The position numbers were made by a program, and so were the translations under genes. Shown here one piece after another: positions 1-5,205 of a DNA stretch of 5,205 bases. The stretch lies in assembly GCA_937928335.1 (NCBI GenBank), contig CALFWN010000246.1, positions 1 through 5,205 on the forward strand, written 5' to 3'. How positions within the stretch are numbered: the stretch's first letter is position 1; each line of letters begins with the position of its first letter. Source of the stretch: an uncultured Litoreibacter sp. (GTDB lineage Bacteria; Pseudomonadota; Alphaproteobacteria; Rhodobacterales; Rhodobacteraceae). Under the pieces are notes generated by a model, which was not told the origin of the DNA, made no database searches, and saw nothing but the letters and a program-made list of their open reading frames with translations.

Positions 1-1287
1 TTCATGGAGGCCGCCAAGCTGCGCGCCGCCCGCTTCCTGTGGCACCGCATCATGACGGAGTTCGGCGCGCAAAAAGAAAGCTCCAGGATGCTGCGCACCC
101 ATTGCCAGACCTCCGGCGTCTCCCTGCAGGAGCAAGACCCCTATAACAACATCATCCGCACCGCCTATGAGGCGATGAGTGCGGTGCTGGGCGGCACGCA
201 ATCCCTGCACACCAACAGCTTTGACGAGGCAATCGCGCTGCCCACAACTTTCTCAAGCCGCATCGCGCGCAACACCCAGCTGATCTTGCAAAACGAAACC
301 AAGATCACCAAAGTCGTCGATCCGCTGGCGGGCAGCTATTATGTCGAGAAACTCACCGCCGATCTGGCGGATGAGGCCTGGAAAATCATTCAGGAGATTG
401 ACGAGATGGGCGGCATGACCAAAGCCGTGGCCTCCGGGATGCCCAAGCTGCGGATCGAGGAGGCCGCGGCCCTCAGACAAGCCCAGGTGGATCGCGGCGA
501 AGAGGTCATCGTCGGCGTCAACAAGTTCAAACCCACAGAGCAGGAAGAGATCGACATTCGCGACGTCGACAATATTGCCGTGCGCAAAAGCCAGATCGCG
601 CGGCTCGACAAGATCCGCGCAACCCGCGATCAGGCTGCCTGCGACGCGGCCCTCACGGCCCTTGAAGAGGGGGCCAAAAGCGGCACCGGCAACCTTCTGG
701 CACTGGCCGTGGAAGCCGCCCGCGCCCGCGCAACCGTAGGAGAGATCTCCATGAGCATGGAAAAAATATTCGGCCGCCACCGCGCCGAGGTCAAAACCCT
801 CGCAGGCGTCTATGGTGCCGCCTATGAGGGCGATGCAGGCTTCGCCGCAATCCAGAAAGACGTTGAAACTTTCGCCGAAGAAGAGGGCCGCCGCCCGCGT
901 ATGCTGGTGGTCAAAATGGGCCAGGACGGCCATGACCGGGGCGCAAAGGTCATCGCCACAGCTTTTGCCGATATCGGCTTTGATGTCGATGTGGGCCCGC
1001 TCTTTCAAACCCCTGCAGAGGCTGCGCAGGACGCGCTCGACAATGACGTCCATGTCGTGGGCATCAGCTCTCAGGCCGCAGGCCACAAGACGCTGGCCCC
1101 CAAGCTGGTCGCGGCCCTGAAAGAGGCGGGCGCGGGCGAGATCATCGTGATCTGCGGCGGCGTGATCCCGCAGCAGGATTACGACTTCCTCTATAAATCC
1201 GGCGTCAAAGCCATTTTCGGCCCCGGCACCAACATCCCCGAAGCCGCCAAGGATATCCTCACCCTGATCCGAACAGAGCGCGGCTAA
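1..1287 (+). CDS. mcmA: Methylmalonyl-CoA mutase, C-terminal 428 codons (5' end outside window)
   Basis: The enzyme interconverts (R)-methylmalonyl-CoA and succinyl-CoA using adenosylcobalamin, in the cytoplasm, as the last step of propionyl-CoA assimilation and part of the ethylmalonyl-CoA route. The frame is open from base 1 and ends with TAA at 1285-1287. The ATG at 4 is internal, because the preceding Phe codon continues the family's [11 protein letters not shown] segment. Families of this type are about 710 residues, so roughly 290 are missing, including the N-terminal substrate-binding residues. Barrel motifs present are THCQTSG (100-117), [23 protein letters not shown] and [10 protein letters not shown], then the linker EMGGMTKAV / PKLRIEEAA / EVIVGVNKF. 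The B12 domain starts near nt 895 with [18 protein letters not shown]. Lys 913-915, Asp 925-927 and cobalt-ligand His 931-933 match K604, D608 and H610 of the Propionibacterium enzyme. [10 protein letters not shown] and FGPGTNIP follow. The fused B12 domain argues against two-subunit isobutyryl-CoA mutase, and the motifs fit MCM better than ethylmalonyl-CoA mutase. Two conserved motifs carry substitutions (see findings). Confidence 0.95.
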   Translation, partial: FMEAAKLRAARFLWHRIMTEFGAQKESSRMLRTHCQTSGVSLQEQDPYNNIIRTAYEAMSAVLGGTQSLHTNSFDEAIALPTTFSSRIARNTQLILQNETKITKVVDPLAGSYYVEKLTADLADEAWKIIQEIDEMGGMTKAVASGMPKLRIEEAAALRQAQVDRGEEVIVGVNKFKPTEQEEIDIRDVDNIAVRKSQIARLDKIRATRDQAACDAALTALEEGAKSGTGNLLALAVEAARARATVGEISMSMEKIFGRHRAEVKTLAGVYGAAYEGDAGFAAIQKDVETFAEEEGRRPRMLVVKMGQDGHDRGAKVIATAFADIGFDVDVGPLFQTPAEAAQDALDNDVHVVGISSQAAGHKTLAPKLVAALKEAGAGEIIVICGGVIPQQDYDFLYKSGVKAIFGPGTNIPEAAKDILTLIRTERG

Positions 1288-1309
1288 CCCCCGTGATAGG
1301 CTAACCCCC
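1282..1309. repeat. 11-bp direct repeat spanning the mutase stop codon
   Basis: GGCTAACCCCC occurs at 1282-1292 and again at 1299-1309, a period of 17 bp with GTGATA between the copies. The first copy contains the last Gly codon and the TAA stop of the mutase gene. The second copy lies wholly in the gap. GTGAT (1293-1297) and ATCAC (1310-1314) also form a 5-bp inverted repeat around the second copy. The match is read directly. Whether it is a short local duplication of the gene end or a binding site is unknown. Confidence 0.6.
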
Positions 1310-1318
1310 ATCACTGCT

Positions 1319-1340
1319 TCAAAAATACCTGCCCCGCAGG
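1319..1340 (-). terminator. Possible minus-strand intrinsic terminator or intergenic hairpin element
   Basis: CCTGC (1328-1332), CCC, GCAGG (1336-1340) form a perfect 5-bp stem with a 3-nt loop. Read on the minus strand, the hairpin is followed by TATTTTTG (complement of 1320-1327), which has the shape of a short Rho-independent terminator. An alternative stem GCCC/GGGC uses 1331-1334 and 1339-1342. On the + strand no T-tract follows, so it is not a convincing terminator for the mutase. No minus-strand gene is supported nearby, so it may instead be a copy of a repeated intergenic element. The stem is short and the call is tentative. Confidence 0.3.
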
Positions 1341-1352
1341 GCCGCGTCGTCA

Positions 1353-1382
1353 CCGGGCAAAACCATCGCCGCGAAAGCCCGG
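1353..1382. repeat. Inverted repeat CCGGGC/GCCCGG in the mutase-perM gap
   Basis: CCGGGC (1353-1358) and GCCCGG (1377-1382) are perfect 6-bp arms around an 18-nt loop that includes AAAACC and GAAA. No T-run follows on either strand, so an intrinsic terminator is unlikely. It could form a stem in RNA leading into the AI-2E-family gene or be a chance GC-rich match. No known riboswitch or regulator site is recognised. Confidence 0.35.
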
Positions 1383-1423
1383 ACGGTCTTGCGCTTGGGC
1401 CCGCACTGCGCCACATGTAAGGC

Positions 1424-1431
1424 AAGGAAGG
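1424..1431 (+). promoter_or_regulatory. Ribosome binding site of the AI-2E-family gene
   Basis: AAGGAAGG lies 6 nt before the ATG at 1438. It is the only strong Shine-Dalgarno sequence among the three start sites in the window and fixes the start of that gene. Confidence 0.7.
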
Positions 1432-1437
1432 GCGCGC

Positions 1438-2511
1438 ATGGCATTACCGGTTCAGGATCAGGCGAAATACTGGGGCGTGGTGGCGGTCCTCTTCTGCCTC
1501 GCACTCTGGTTTCTGGGCGACGTGCTTCTCCCCTTCATCGTCGGCGGCGCAATTGCCTATATGATGGACCCGGTGGCCGACCGGCTGGAGCGGCTGAAAT
1601 TCAGCCGCGTGGCGGCGACGGCCACCATCTCCCTGCTGGCCATTCTGGTCATCGTCCCGGTGCTGGTCTTCGTGATCCGCGAGGTGATCGAGCAGACCGC
1701 CGCCCTGCTGGAGCAGGCCCCGAAATATCTCAGCAGCCTCTACGCCTATCTGTCGGAACGCTTCCCCGCGCTGCTGGACGAAACCTCGACCCTGTCCAAG
1801 ACCATCAACAGCTTCGGCGCCACCTTGCAGGAGCGCGGCACCGCGCTGGTCAGAACCGTGTTCAGCTCTGCGGTGGGGGTCATCAACGCCGCCGTCTTCG
1901 TGGTGGTGGTCCCGGTCGTGGCCTTCTACCTGCTGTTGGACTGGGACAATCTGATCGCGCGCGTCGATGCGCTGCTGCCCCGCGACCACGCCTCCCAAAT
2001 CCGCAAACTCGCCACCGAGATTGACAACACGCTGGCCAGCTTCGTGCGCGGCCAGCTGACCGTCTGCGCCATTCTGGGCACCTTCTACGCGGTCACCCTG
2101 ATGGCCGTGGGCCTGCAATTCGGGCTGGTGGTGGGGGTCGTCGCAGGTCTGATCACCTTCATCCCTTACGTCGGCGCGCTTGTCGGCGGGGCGCTGGCCA
2201 TAGGCCTTGCGCTGTTCCAGTTCTGGTCCGACCCGCAATGGATCGTGGCCGTCGCCGTGATCTTCGCCATCGGGCAGTTTCTCGAAGGCAACATCCTGAC
2301 CCCAAAGCTGGTCGGCGAAAGCGTGGGGCTGCACCCGGTCTGGCTGCTCTTTGCGCTGTCGGCCTTTGGCACGATCTTCGGCTTTGTCGGCATGTTGGTC
2401 GCGGTCCCCGTGGCCGCCATCCTGGGCGTGCTGACCCGGTTCGGCCTGACGCAATACCAATCCAGCAGGCTCTACCGCGGGCTCGATACTGACGACAACG
2501 AAGCCAGTTAG
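1438..2511 (+). CDS. AI-2E family transporter (PerM/DUF20-type membrane protein)
   Basis: A 357-residue polytopic inner-membrane protein of the AI-2E transporter (UPF0118/PerM) family. Members have been linked to autoinducer-2 export (TqsA) and, in other lineages, to Na+/H+ exchange, but the substrate here cannot be told from sequence. Length is typical. Hydrophobic segments lie at about 12-28, 28-43, 59-82, 147-167, 206-225, 226-258, 268-283 and 298-332. A soluble, mostly helical stretch spans about 83-145. Family hallmarks are LLPFIVGGAIAYMMDP (30-45), FYLLLDWD (163-170), FVRGQL (202-207), FIPYVGALVG (241-250), and the C-terminal block GNILTPKLVGESVGLHP (284-300) followed by FGFVGMLVAVPVAAI (314-328). 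The ATG at 1438 has a good ribosome binding site. The stop at 2509-2511 is 3 nt from the next gene, so the two are probably co-transcribed. I give no gene symbol because perM and tqsA imply different functions. Confidence 0.93.
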   Translation: MALPVQDQAKYWGVVAVLFCLALWFLGDVLLPFIVGGAIAYMMDPVADRLERLKFSRVAATATISLLAILVIVPVLVFVIREVIEQTAALLEQAPKYLSSLYAYLSERFPALLDETSTLSKTINSFGATLQERGTALVRTVFSSAVGVINAAVFVVVVPVVAFYLLLDWDNLIARVDALLPRDHASQIRKLATEIDNTLASFVRGQLTVCAILGTFYAVTLMAVGLQFGLVVGVVAGLITFIPYVGALVGGALAIGLALFQFWSDPQWIVAVAVIFAIGQFLEGNILTPKLVGESVGLHPVWLLFALSAFGTIFGFVGMLVAVPVAAILGVLTRFGLTQYQSSRLYRGLDTDDNEAS

Positions 2512-2514
2512 CAC

Positions 2515-3177
2515 ATGGCCAGGCAGCTTCCTCTCCCGCTCCCCACCAAATCGGCGCTGGGGCGCGACAATTTCTTCGTCTCCGAGGCCAATCAGATGGC
2601 TGTCGCGGCTTTGGAAGCCACCCAAACCTGGTCCAACGGCAAGCTCATGCTCTGCGGGCCGGCGGCGTCGGGCAAAACTCATCTGGCCCATGTCTGGGCA
2701 GGTGAAAACAACGCGCAGATCATCGGCGCCCAAACCCTCGCCACGCAAGACATTGCCACCATCGCCACCACCGCGCTGGTCGTCGAAGACGTCGACCGCG
2801 CGCAGCCCCAAGACGAAACCCCGCTCTTTCATCTTCACAATCTGATGCTGGCCGAAGGCCATGCGCTGTTGATGACCACCACCACCCCGCCCGCGCAAAT
2901 GGCCACCCGGCTGCCCGATCTCAAAAGCCGCCTCACCGGCACCACGCTGGTCGCGCTCGATCCGCCCGACGATGCGCTTTTGGCGGTGGTGCTCATGAAA
3001 ATGTTCGCGGATCGCCAGATCAACCTGCCCGCAGGCCTGCTCGATTACGTGGTCCCGCGCATCACCCGCTCTTTTGCCGAGGCCCGCCGCTTTGTCGATG
3101 AGATGGACGCCCGCGCCCTGTCAGAGGCCCGCCCCATCGGCAAGCGGCTTGCAGGTGACATCTTGGGCGGAACCTAA
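2515..3177 (+). CDS. hdaA: HdaA-like DnaA-related AAA+ regulator of replication initiation
   Basis: A 220-residue DnaA-family AAA+ protein without the DnaA DNA-binding domain, the size expected for Hda/HdaA. In E. coli and Caulobacter such proteins bind the DNA-loaded beta clamp and stimulate ATP hydrolysis by DnaA, limiting re-initiation. The N-terminus carries QLPLPLP (4-10), a clear clamp-binding motif. Walker A is GPAASGKT (48-55). Walker B is LVVEDVD (88-94), with Glu-Asp where DnaA has Asp-Asp. The sensor 1 strand is LLMTTTTPP (118-126). RLPDLKSRL (132-140) is the box VII region with the likely arginine finger R139. RSFAEARRFVDEMD (185-198) fits sensor 2 in the helical lid. The ATG follows the upstream stop by only 3 nt and has no clear Shine-Dalgarno, which suggests translational coupling to the membrane-protein gene. 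It could also be called a chromosomal replication initiator-like protein, but full DnaA is excluded by length. Confidence 0.9.
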   Translation: MARQLPLPLPTKSALGRDNFFVSEANQMAVAALEATQTWSNGKLMLCGPAASGKTHLAHVWAGENNAQIIGAQTLATQDIATIATTALVVEDVDRAQPQDETPLFHLHNLMLAEGHALLMTTTTPPAQMATRLPDLKSRLTGTTLVALDPPDDALLAVVLMKMFADRQINLPAGLLDYVVPRITRSFAEARRFVDEMDARALSEARPIGKRLAGDILGGT

Positions 3178-3232
3178 CCCATCCACATCCACAAAACTGG
3201 ACAGGCCCCTGAATTATTTGGCATAAGTCCTC
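3178..3232 (+). promoter_or_regulatory. hdaA-ppk gap with a possible sigma-70-like promoter
   Basis: This 55-bp gap is AT-richer than the genes around it. TGGACA (3198-3203) differs at one base from the TTGACA -35 consensus. After an 18-bp spacer, CATAAG (3222-3227) matches four of six -10 positions. Initiation 6-8 nt downstream would fall at about 3233-3235, on the ppk ATG. No hairpin with a T-tract is seen, so read-through from hdaA is also possible. ATCCAC is repeated in tandem at 3181-3192. No Pho-box-like tandem CTGTCAT is visible. The promoter call is weak. Confidence 0.3.
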
Positions 3233-5205
3233 ATGACCCTCCATTCCGACATCACGCTCGCGCCCATGACAGGCGCCGATTTCCTGAACGCGGGTTTTCC
3301 AAAGCCCGAGGCGCTGGAGGATATGGAGGCAGATGGCCCAAGCCGGTTTTTCAACCGTGAACTCAGCTGGCTGGCCTTCAACTGGCGGGTGCTGGAGGAA
3401 GCCTCCAACCCCAAAGTGCCATTGCTCGAACGGGTCCGGTTTCTGGCCATCTCGGCCAATAACCTTGACGAGTTCTACTCCGTCCGGGTCGCGGGCCTGC
3501 GCGAGCTGGCGCTGGCGGGCAACACCACGCCCTCGGCGGACGGGCGCACGCCCACCCAGCAGCTGGTCCTGATCGACGCCAATGCCCGCGAGCTGATGGA
3601 ACGCCAGGACACCGTGCTATGCACCCTGCGCGAAGAGATGGCCCGGCAAGGCATGTCCATGCTGGCAGGCGAGGCCCTGACCAAGAATGACAGCGCCTTT
3701 CTTGAGACCCATTTCCTGTCCAACATCTTCCCGGTCCTGTCGCCGCTGGCGATTGACCCCGCGCATCCGTTCCCCTTCATCCCCGATACCGGGCTGTCGC
3801 TGGCCTTGCAGCTGAAACGCAAATCCGACAATCGCAGCCTGAAGGCGCTTTTGCCGATCCCGCGCCAGATCGAGCGTTTCGTGATGCTGCCCTCCACCGA
3901 GGGGGAGACGCGCGTGATCTCGATGGAAGACCTGCTGATCCAGCGCATCGGCGATATCTTTCCGGGCTACGAGGCCATTGGCCATTGCACCTTCCGCGTG
4001 CTGCGCGACAGCGATCTTGAGCTGGAGGAAGAGGCAGAGGATCTGGTGCGCGAATTTGAAACCGCCCTGAAACGCCGTCGCCGCGGCGAGGTGGTCCGCC
4101 TGACGCTCAGCACCGGCGCGCCCTCCAAGCTGCGCGAGCTGATCATGGACGCGCTCGAAGTGACCGAGGCCGATGTGATCGAGATCAACGGAATGCTCGG
4201 GCTCAGCGACATCTCCGAATTGGTGGAGCTGGGCGCGCCGCATATGATGTGGCCGCATTTCTCGCCCCGCGTGCCCGAACGCGTGCAGGATCACGAGGGG
4301 GACATGTTCTCCGCGATCCGCCAGAAAGACATGCTGCTGCACCACCCCTACGAGACCTTCGACATGGTCGTCCGCTTTCTGGCCCAGGCCGCCCGCGACC
4401 CCGATGTGGTGGCGATCAAGCAGACGCTCTATCGCACCTCTAACGAAAGCCCGATTGTGGCGGCGCTCTGCGAGGCGGCGGAAAACGGCAAATCCGTCAC
4501 CGCTTTGGTCGAGCTGAAAGCCCGTTTCGACGAGGCCGCCAATATTCGCCAATCGCGCAAGCTGGAACGCGCGGGCGCGCATGTTGTCTACGGCTTTATC
4601 AACTACAAGACCCACGCCAAAATCAGCGCCATCGTGCGCCGCGAAAACGGCAAGCTGGTCACCTATACGCATTTCGGGACCGGCAATTACCACCCGATCA
4701 CGGCGAAATTCTATACCGATCTCAGCCTGTTTACATGCGACGCCGCCCTTGGCCGGGACGCCACCCGCGTCTTCAACTATGTCGGCGGCTACGCGCAACC
4801 CGACAGTCTCGAAAATCTGGCCATTGCACCACTGACGCTGAAATCCACACTGATCAAGAATATCGAGGCCGAGATCGCCCATGCCAAAGCCGGCAAACCG
4901 GCAGAGATCTGGGCCAAGATGAACTCCCTGATCGAGCCCGACGTTATTGACGCGCTCTATGCTGGCAGTCAGGCCGGTGTGAAAATCAGCCTGGTCATTC
5001 GCGGCATCTGCGGCCTGCGTCCGGGCATCAAAGGCCTGAGCGAAAACATCCGCGTGAAATCTATCGTGGGCCGGTTTCTCGAACATTCCCGGATCGTGTG
5101 TTTCGGAAACGGGCAGGGGCTGCCCGCGAAAAAAGCGCGGGTCTATATGTCCTCCGCCGACTGGATGGGCCGCAACCTCAACCGCCGGGTCGAAACGCTG
5201 GTCGA
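3233..5205 (+). CDS. ppk1: Polyphosphate kinase 1 (3' end outside window)
   Basis: Ppk1 reversibly transfers the ATP gamma-phosphate to inorganic polyphosphate, making the stress and phosphate reserve polymer. The frame is open from ATG 3233 to the window end (657 codons plus 2 nt). E. coli Ppk has 688 residues, so about 60-75 C-terminal residues are missing. Motifs run in family order: [10 protein letters not shown] (41-50); [10 protein letters not shown] (76-85, N77 equivalent to the nucleotide-contacting N45); HHPYETF (370-376); YRTSN with R401 (R375); ARFDEAANI with R431 (R405); THAK with H461, the phosphorylated histidine (H435); [10 protein letters not shown] with H480 (H454); Y494 (Y468); [10 protein letters not shown] with R590 (R564); FLEHSR with H618 (H592). 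E. coli equivalents are from memory, with a constant offset of 26 in the C-terminal half. All catalytic residues I can place are intact. The N-terminus is about 32 residues longer than in E. coli. Met12 (3266) and Met31 (3323) are alternative starts, but neither has a well-spaced ribosome site. The gene lies 55 bp after hdaA. Confidence 0.95.
   Translation, partial: MTLHSDITLAPMTGADFLNAGFPKPEALEDMEADGPSRFFNRELSWLAFNWRVLEEASNPKVPLLERVRFLAISANNLDEFYSVRVAGLRELALAGNTTPSADGRTPTQQLVLIDANARELMERQDTVLCTLREEMARQGMSMLAGEALTKNDSAFLETHFLSNIFPVLSPLAIDPAHPFPFIPDTGLSLALQLKRKSDNRSLKALLPIPRQIERFVMLPSTEGETRVISMEDLLIQRIGDIFPGYEAIGHCTFRVLRDSDLELEEEAEDLVREFETALKRRRRGEVVRLTLSTGAPSKLRELIMDALEVTEADVIEINGMLGLSDISELVELGAPHMMWPHFSPRVPERVQDHEGDMFSAIRQKDMLLHHPYETFDMVVRFLAQAARDPDVVAIKQTLYRTSNESPIVAALCEAAENGKSVTALVELKARFDEAANIRQSRKLERAGAHVVYGFINYKTHAKISAIVRRENGKLVTYTHFGTGNYHPITAKFYTDLSLFTCDAALGRDATRVFNYVGGYAQPDSLENLAIAPLTLKSTLIKNIEAEIAHAKAGKPAEIWAKMNSLIEPDVIDALYAGSQAGVKISLVIRGICGLRPGIKGLSENIRVKSIVGRFLEHSRIVCFGNGQGLPAKKARVYMSSADWMGRNLNRRVETLV

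Noticed and set aside
4..6. ATG at position 4 as a true start of a short mutase-like protein
   Set aside because: The frame is open to base 1, and Phe-Met-Glu-Ala-Ala-Lys-Leu-Arg continues a conserved internal segment of the mutase barrel. The gene is cut by the window edge, not truncated.
1389..1419. Promoter candidate TTGCGC ... CATGTA before the AI-2E-family gene
   Set aside because: The spacer is 19 bp and both boxes match the consensus poorly in GC-rich sequence, so it cannot be told from chance.
253..1425. 390-codon open frame on the minus strand opposite the mutase
   Set aside because: The + strand encodes unmistakable methylmalonyl-CoA mutase motifs across the same bases. The antisense product has no recognisable domain.
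1389..2024. 211-codon + strand frame overlapping the start of the AI-2E-family gene
   Set aside because: Arg/Gly/Pro/Ala-rich +2 shadow of the membrane protein frame with no motif. The frame at 1438 has the ribosome site and the family hallmarks.
1444..2898. 484-codon open frame on the minus strand opposite the AI-2E-family gene and hdaA
   Set aside because: It crosses two well-supported + strand genes, its product is an improbable His/Asp/Gln/Gly-rich chain typical of the antisense of a membrane protein, and no start signal supports it.
3617..5086. 489-codon open frame on the minus strand opposite ppk1
   Set aside because: It is antisense to an intact, motif-complete Ppk1. Its translation is low-complexity and rich in Gln, His, Asp and Gly, as expected from reversed GC-biased codons, and no family is recognisable.

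Overview
The window is GC-rich, protein-dense alphaproteobacterial chromosome. Gene content, the alphaproteobacterial-type HdaA and the closeness of the mutase to Rhodobacter/Roseobacter-type McmA as I remember it suggest a member of the Rhodobacterales (Roseobacter group). That placement is inference from protein character, not from a search.

Layout, all genes on the + strand: (1) 1-1287, the 3' part of a methylmalonyl-CoA mutase gene, holding the end of the catalytic barrel and the whole C-terminal B12-binding domain. (2) 1288-1437, a 150-bp gap with a short direct repeat over the mutase stop codon, a hairpin whose T-tract lies on the minus strand, a second inverted repeat, and a good Shine-Dalgarno for the next gene. 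(3) 1438-2511, an AI-2E/PerM-family membrane protein. (4) 2515-3177, a small DnaA-like AAA+ protein of the HdaA type with an N-terminal beta-clamp-binding motif, starting 3 nt after the previous stop. (5) 3178-3232, a 55-bp gap with a possible promoter. (6) 3233-5205, polyphosphate kinase 1, cut by the window end. The kinase has no stop codon in the window, and a long antisense frame opposite it is only a shadow.

The mutase belongs to propionyl-CoA/methylmalonyl-CoA metabolism and appears to be a separate unit. The last three genes look like a co-oriented cluster: a membrane protein of unclear substrate, a replication-initiation regulator (HdaA helps inactivate DnaA-ATP) and the polyP-synthesising enzyme. 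From memory, perM-like/hdaA/ppk linkage recurs in alphaproteobacteria, which would place replication control beside a stress/phosphate storage enzyme.

I see no mobile element, CRISPR array, RNA gene or clearly new system here. This is mostly conserved core genome. The points worth a second look are small: substitutions in conserved mutase motifs, structure in the 150-bp gap, absence of a clear ribosome binding site for hdaA and ppk, and a possible leaderless ppk start.
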